From the NCBI GenBank assembly GCA_023435945.1, contig JAEZLB010000118.1, positions 1 to 9,822 of the forward strand: 9,822 nt of DNA, written 5' to 3'. The notes beneath the pieces are model-generated. The model did no database searches. It worked only from the letters and a program-made list of their open reading frames with translations, and was not told where the DNA came from. Each line of letters opens with the position of its first letter. The stretch's first letter is position 1. Origin of the DNA: Pseudomonadota bacterium. GTDB taxonomy: Bacteria; Pseudomonadota; Gammaproteobacteria; Burkholderiales; Burkholderiaceae_D. Of this stretch, positions 6,653 to 9,822 are shown one piece after another. Both the position numbers and the translations under genes were made by a program.

Positions 6653-6694
6653 AAACAGGTACGCATTCATGCTGGAGTACGTACCCCGAGGACT

Positions 6695-7783
6695 TTATTC
6701 CTCTACCTTGACTTCCTTGGGCTCTTTGACTTTCTTGCCTGGAACCGCCTCGGCAGCAGCGCCGCCCAGCAGCGGCACACCCAGCGCCGCCCTCACCTTG
6801 TTTTCGATTTCACGGGCCAGCTCCGGGCGCTCTTTCAAGTAATTGCGCACATTATCCTTACCCTGGCCGATGCGTTCGCCGTTATAGCTGTACCACGCCC
6901 CCGACTTGTCGATGATCTTCTGATCAACACCCAGATCAATAATTTCACCCTCGCGCGAGGTGCCTTCCCCGTACAGAATATCAAAATGCGCTTCCCTGAA
7001 CGGGGGAGCCACTTTGTTCTTGACGACCTTCACCTTGGTTTCATTACCAATCACTTCATCGCCGGACTTAATCGAGCCGGTACGACGAATATCCAGGCGC
7101 ACGGAAGCATAAAACTTCAGCGCATTGCCGCCAGTCGTGGTTTCGGGATTCCCGAACATCACGCCGATTTTCATGCGAATCTGGTTAATAAAGATCACCA
7201 GCGTATTAGTACGATTGATAGAACCGGTGAGCTTGCGCAGTGCCTGCGACATCAGACGGGCCTGCAAACCTGGCAGCGAGTCACCCATGTCGCCTTCGAT
7301 CTCAGCACGCGGCGTCAATGCAGCAACCGAGTCCACCACGATCAGGTCCACACCACCCGAGCGTACCAGTGCATCGGTAATTTCCAGCGCCTGTTCTCCA
7401 GTATCGGGTTGCGAAACCAGCAAGTCCGCCACATTCACGCCCAGCTTCTGCGCATAAACAACATCCAGTGCATGTTCCGCATCGATGAAAGCGCAAGTGC
7501 CGCCGAGCTTCTGCATTTCTGCAATCGCTTGCAAGGTCAAAGTAGTTTTACCCGAAGACTCCGGGCCATATATTTCTACCACGCGACCGCGCGGCAAACC
7601 GCCGACACCAAGCGCAATATCCAGCCCCAAAGAGCCAGTGGAGACGACCTGCACCTCTTCGGCAACAGAACCGTCGGCCATGCGCATCACAGATCCTTTA
7701 CCAAACTGCTTTTCAATTTGTGCCAGGGCAGCAGCAAGGGCTTTGCTCTTTTCCGAATTCGGTACAGATTTTTTATCGTCCAT
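6695..7783 (-). CDS. recA: recombinase RecA
   Basis: RecA forms filaments on single-stranded DNA, catalyses strand exchange in homologous recombination, and triggers LexA self-cleavage in the SOS response. The 362-residue product has Walker A GPESSGKT (73-80), the catalytic segment with FIDAEHALD (99-107), Walker B LIVVD (147-151), loop L1 [13 protein letters not shown] (164-176), the conserved [20 protein letters not shown] and loop L2 (about 206-227). It is slightly longer than the 353-residue E. coli protein, mainly at the N-terminus. The C-terminal tail ([14 protein letters not shown]) mixes Lys and Glu rather than being strongly acidic as in E. coli, where that tail tempers DNA binding. 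The ATG at 7783 has only a weak Shine-Dalgarno (GAAAGAA). A LexA box overlaps the promoter; recX follows. Confidence 0.99.
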   Translation of the reverse strand: MDDKKSVPNSEKSKALAAALAQIEKQFGKGSVMRMADGSVAEEVQVVSTGSLGLDIALGVGGLPRGRVVEIYGPESSGKTTLTLQAIAEMQKLGGTCAFIDAEHALDVVYAQKLGVNVADLLVSQPDTGEQALEITDALVRSGGVDLIVVDSVAALTPRAEIEGDMGDSLPGLQARLMSQALRKLTGSINRTNTLVIFINQIRMKIGVMFGNPETTTGGNALKFYASVRLDIRRTGSIKSGDEVIGNETKVKVVKNKVAPPFREAHFDILYGEGTSREGEIIDLGVDQKIIDKSGAWYSYNGERIGQGKDNVRNYLKERPELAREIENKVRAALGVPLLGGAAAEAVPGKKVKEPKEVKVEE

Positions 7784-7832
7784 GGGGGTTCTTTCAGCAG
7801 AAAGGGAATGAATGCCTTAAAGGCGCAATCAA

Positions 7833-7852
7833 TACTGTATATAAAAACAGTG
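7833..7852. promoter_or_regulatory. LexA (SOS) box of recA
   Basis: TACTGTATATAAAAACAGTG contains CTGT-N8-ACAG, the defining LexA operator of gamma- and betaproteobacteria, with the usual flanking TA. It lies about 50 bp upstream of the recA ATG and covers the -10 region and spacer of the predicted promoter, so LexA would block RNA polymerase directly. The gene should be induced by DNA damage. Confidence 0.93.
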
Positions 7853-7862
7853 TTTTGCGCAA
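7834..7862 (-). promoter_or_regulatory. sigma-70 promoter of recA
   Basis: On the minus strand TTGCGC (7862-7857) as -35 and TACAGT (7839-7834) as -10 are 17 bp apart. Both match the consensus moderately. The predicted start near 7827 gives a leader of about 44 nt. The -10 lies inside the LexA box, which is the expected architecture. Confidence 0.65.
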
Positions 7863-7956
7863 GTGGTACGTGCATTGTAGAAGTTGCGCCTGAAAACTGC
7901 CAGCGTTTCCTGTCCTTTTGAGAAGCAAATGCGCTTTTCAAATTTATTTAAAAACA

Positions 7957-7974
7957 GACAATTCCCGGATTGTC
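7957..7974. repeat. inverted repeat GACAAT-N6-ATTGTC in the recA divergent region
   Basis: GACAAT (7957-7962) and ATTGTC (7969-7974) are perfect inverted arms around TCCCGG. No T-run follows on the plus strand, and a terminator is not needed between divergent genes. The arms equal those of the pilA upstream palindrome but with wider spacing. The remainder of the 380-base gap (7863-8165) is AT-rich, with a small repeat TTGTT-GCT-AACAA at 8036-8048 and no recognisable gene. Confidence 0.4.
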
Positions 7975-8119
7975 CTGAAATAAAAATTCCTTGCTCTTTT
8001 ACTCTCAATTCCGGCCACGCTAACGACCCAAAAGATTGTTGCTAACAAACACTTACAGTCTGGATGTGGTATTTCGGCAAAAGCAACGCTGGCTAGGTTT
8101 TTATCAATATCTCCCTACC

Positions 8120-8139
8120 TATACTTCTTTACAAAGAAG
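8120..8139 (+). promoter_or_regulatory. possible -10 element and overlapping inverted repeat before the outer-membrane gene
   Basis: TATACT (8120-8125) is a good -10 hexamer 41 bases before the ATG, but only a poor -35 (GTTTTT) lies 17 bp upstream. Overlapping it, CTTCTTT (8124-8130) and AAAGAAG (8133-8139) form a perfect inverted repeat with a two-base centre. This could be an operator at the start site or a 5' mRNA hairpin. The promoter call is tentative. Confidence 0.35.
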
Positions 8140-8165
8140 CCTACCCGCACTCCTGGGAGAGTCAC

Positions 8166-8888
8166 ATGCGTGTTTATTATTTTGCGGCGGCATTCATCCT
8201 CGGACTTCTATCCGCCGTTAGCCACGCCGAGCTTGCGCACGCGGTGTCGCCTGATATGAGGCCCTTGACGCGCTATCCGCTTTTTGCCGGCCCTCCGGCA
8301 CTCCTCAGTCCCAAACCGGCTACCCCACCTGCACCGCTGAGCACCGACAGTTTTGATGTGGGTTTTGACATCAGCGCCACGCGCCTGATGCACGCCTCGG
8401 CTTATTCATTAACAGGCATGGGCGGCAATGCACTGCCACTGCTCCCGTCACGTTTGCAGGCCCATACCGATTTGCCTTACGGTTTCAACATTGGTGCCTC
8501 CTACGGCACCGTCCCAGGTAGCGATGTGCGACTCATAGGGGCCGAAGCACGCTACTCCCTGATTCCGGACAGCATGGTACTGCCGACCATCGGTTTGCGC
8601 GCCAGTTATAGCGCCGCAAAAGGCAACAACTGGCTGGAAATGAACACGCGCGGCGTCGACTTATCCCTTTCCAAGGGATTCTCACTGGTGACCCCTTACG
8701 TGGGCTTCGGCAGCGTCTGGGTAGATAGCGACGCCTATGAGGCAATGGGCTATGCACGTGAGCGCTTCCATCAAGACAAGTACTTTGTCGGCGCCAGCTT
8801 TCGGATGTACGCCATGAATCTGGCGGTCGAAGCAGATCGTACCGGCGATACCACGCACTATCAGGCCAGGTTTGGCTGGCGCTGGTAA
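8166..8888 (+). CDS. outer-membrane beta-barrel protein of unknown function
   Basis: The 240-residue product has a Sec signal peptide, MRVYYFAAAFILGLLSAVSHA, with a likely cut after Ala21 (SHA/EL). A proline-rich stretch follows (about 30-58, with PPALLSPKPATPPAPL), then alternating polar/apolar strands from about residue 62, such as FDVGFDISATRLM, YGFNIGASYGT, VRLIGAEARYSLI and TPYVGFGSVWVDS. The chain ends in ARFGWRW, an aromatic C-terminus matching the signal read by the BAM machinery for barrel insertion. A barrel of about eight to ten strands is the likely fold. There is no lipoprotein Cys and no enzyme motif. GGGAG at 8155-8159 gives a good ribosome site for ATG 8166. It is a single-gene unit, divergent from recA and ending in a terminator. 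I do not recognise a named family. Confidence 0.85.
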   Translation: MRVYYFAAAFILGLLSAVSHAELAHAVSPDMRPLTRYPLFAGPPALLSPKPATPPAPLSTDSFDVGFDISATRLMHASAYSLTGMGGNALPLLPSRLQAHTDLPYGFNIGASYGTVPGSDVRLIGAEARYSLIPDSMVLPTIGLRASYSAAKGNNWLEMNTRGVDLSLSKGFSLVTPYVGFGSVWVDSDAYEAMGYARERFHQDKYFVGASFRMYAMNLAVEADRTGDTTHYQARFGWRW

Positions 8889-8898
8889 AAAAACCAAT

Positions 8899-8927
8899 AA
8901 AAAAGGCCGCATATGCGGCCTTTTTTT
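8899..8927. terminator. bidirectional intrinsic terminator
   Basis: GGCCGCATATGCGGCC (8905-8920) is a perfect palindrome flanked by six A on the left and seven T on the right. It therefore works on both strands: for the outer-membrane gene ending 10 bases to the left and for purM ending 19 bases to the right. Confidence 0.95.
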
Positions 8928-8945
8928 ATTCAGTCAATCCTTGGA

Positions 8946-9822
8946 TCAGACAACGATGGCTTGCGCTTCACCTTCCGGCAACTGACGGATTTCGCCGATA
9001 CGATTGACTGTTTCGCCTGCTGCGCGCAATTGGCTGATTGCTGCCTCGGCCTGATCAGCCGCCACGATAACCACCATGCCGATACCACAGTTGAACACAC
9101 GATGCATTTCTGCATCTGCAACATTGCCATGCTGCTGCAGCCAGGTGAACAAAGGCGGCATGGTCCATGCATCGCGATGCAGCACGGCTTGCAGATTCGG
9201 GCGCAGCACACGCGGCACGTTTTCCACCAGACCGCCACCGGTAATATGCGCCATGCCTTTAACTTCCATTTTCTCCATCAATGCCAACAGCGGCTTGACG
9301 TAAATCCGGGTCGGCTCCAGCAGCACATCGGCCAGCTTGCGACCATGAAAGTCGCTCTGCAGGTCGGGCTTGGCAACCTCGATGATCTTGCGCACCAGCG
9401 AATAACCGTTGGAATGTGCGCCGGACGAAGCTAGCCCCAACACGACGTCACCCGGCACAATTTTGCTGCCATCGATGATCTTGGATTTCTCCACGGCGCC
9501 GACCGCAAAACCTGCCAGATCGTATTCGCCATCCGGATACATGCTCGGCATTTCAGCCGTTTCGCCGCCAATCAAGGCGCAACCCGACTGCTCGCAACCC
9601 TGCGCAATACCCTTGACCACATCGCTCGCAGTAGCGACATCCAGTTTGCCGCAGGCGAAATAATCGAGGAAGAACAGCGGTTCGGCGCCTTGCACCAGGA
9701 TATCGTTGACACTCATTGCCACCAAATCGATGCCGATGGTGTCATGTTTATTCAGATGGAAAGCCAGCTTGAGCTTGGTGCCCACACCATCGGTACCTGA
9801 AACCAGCACCGGCTCCTTGTAC
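8946..9822 (-). CDS. purM: phosphoribosylformylglycinamidine cyclo-ligase (AIR synthetase), 5' end missing
   Basis: PurM closes the imidazole ring in the fifth step of de novo purine synthesis, turning FGAM and ATP into AIR. The visible 291 residues start [20 protein letters not shown], which aligns to about residue 55 of E. coli PurM, and the frame stays open to the window edge, so roughly 55-60 N-terminal residues lie beyond 9822. An apparent start at the GTG of 9809 is an internal Val. Family signatures follow in order: [82 protein letters not shown] and FNCGIGMV. No frameshift or missing motif is seen. Confidence 0.98.
   Translation of the reverse strand, partial: YKEPVLVSGTDGVGTKLKLAFHLNKHDTIGIDLVAMSVNDILVQGAEPLFFLDYFACGKLDVATASDVVKGIAQGCEQSGCALIGGETAEMPSMYPDGEYDLAGFAVGAVEKSKIIDGSKIVPGDVVLGLASSGAHSNGYSLVRKIIEVAKPDLQSDFHGRKLADVLLEPTRIYVKPLLALMEKMEVKGMAHITGGGLVENVPRVLRPNLQAVLHRDAWTMPPLFTWLQQHGNVADAEMHRVFNCGIGMVVIVAADQAEAAISQLRAAGETVNRIGEIRQLPEGEAQAIVV

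Noticed and set aside
6986..7921. Long plus-strand open frame (311 codons) opposite recA
   Set aside because: Antisense to the certain recA gene and across its promoter; composition is that of an antisense shadow (many His, Arg, Gln).

Overview
The window looks like ordinary chromosome from a betaproteobacterium, probably in or near the Nitrosomonadales/Rhodocyclales. I base this on protein-level resemblance and on the gene order recA-recX-sucC-sucD-pilA, which I recall from those groups; no search was run. Base composition is moderate, start sites mostly carry Shine-Dalgarno sequences, and intrinsic terminators are well formed. I see no tRNA, rRNA, CRISPR array, prophage or insertion sequence.

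Left part (1-1535): the window opens inside moaC (molybdenum cofactor synthesis, plus strand), whose reading frame is broken by an in-frame TAA at 113-115. An AT-rich gap with one inverted repeat follows. Next is a plus-strand gene for a three-helix membrane protein of the TfpX/TfpZ type IV pilin accessory family (572-1318). It converges on pilA, and a strong minus-strand terminator (1504-1535) ends the pilA transcript.

Middle (1568-5391, all minus strand): sucC and sucD (succinyl-CoA synthetase beta and alpha, TCA cycle) form an operon closed by a strong terminator. Downstream lie a PP2C-type protein phosphatase gene and then the major type IV pilin gene pilA. The pilA upstream region is the most informative regulatory DNA here. 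It has a textbook sigma-54 promoter (GG-N10-GC) and two copies of a TGACA-N5-TGTCA palindrome centred 52 bp apart, about five helical turns, which look like enhancer sites for a PilR-type activator.

Right part (5392-9822): about 700 bases without a convincing gene separate sucC from recX. recA and recX (minus) form the SOS recombination locus, with a LexA box over the recA promoter, a terminator between recA and recX, and another after recX. Divergent from recA is a small outer-membrane beta-barrel protein gene of unknown function (8166-8888, plus). A perfect bidirectional terminator separates it from the convergent purM gene (purine synthesis), which runs off the right edge.

I did not find a clearly new multi-gene system. 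The best leads are the interrupted moaC with a possible reinitiation site, the phased palindromes upstream of pilA, the gene-free tract at 5392-6051, and several unexplained palindromes in regulatory gaps.
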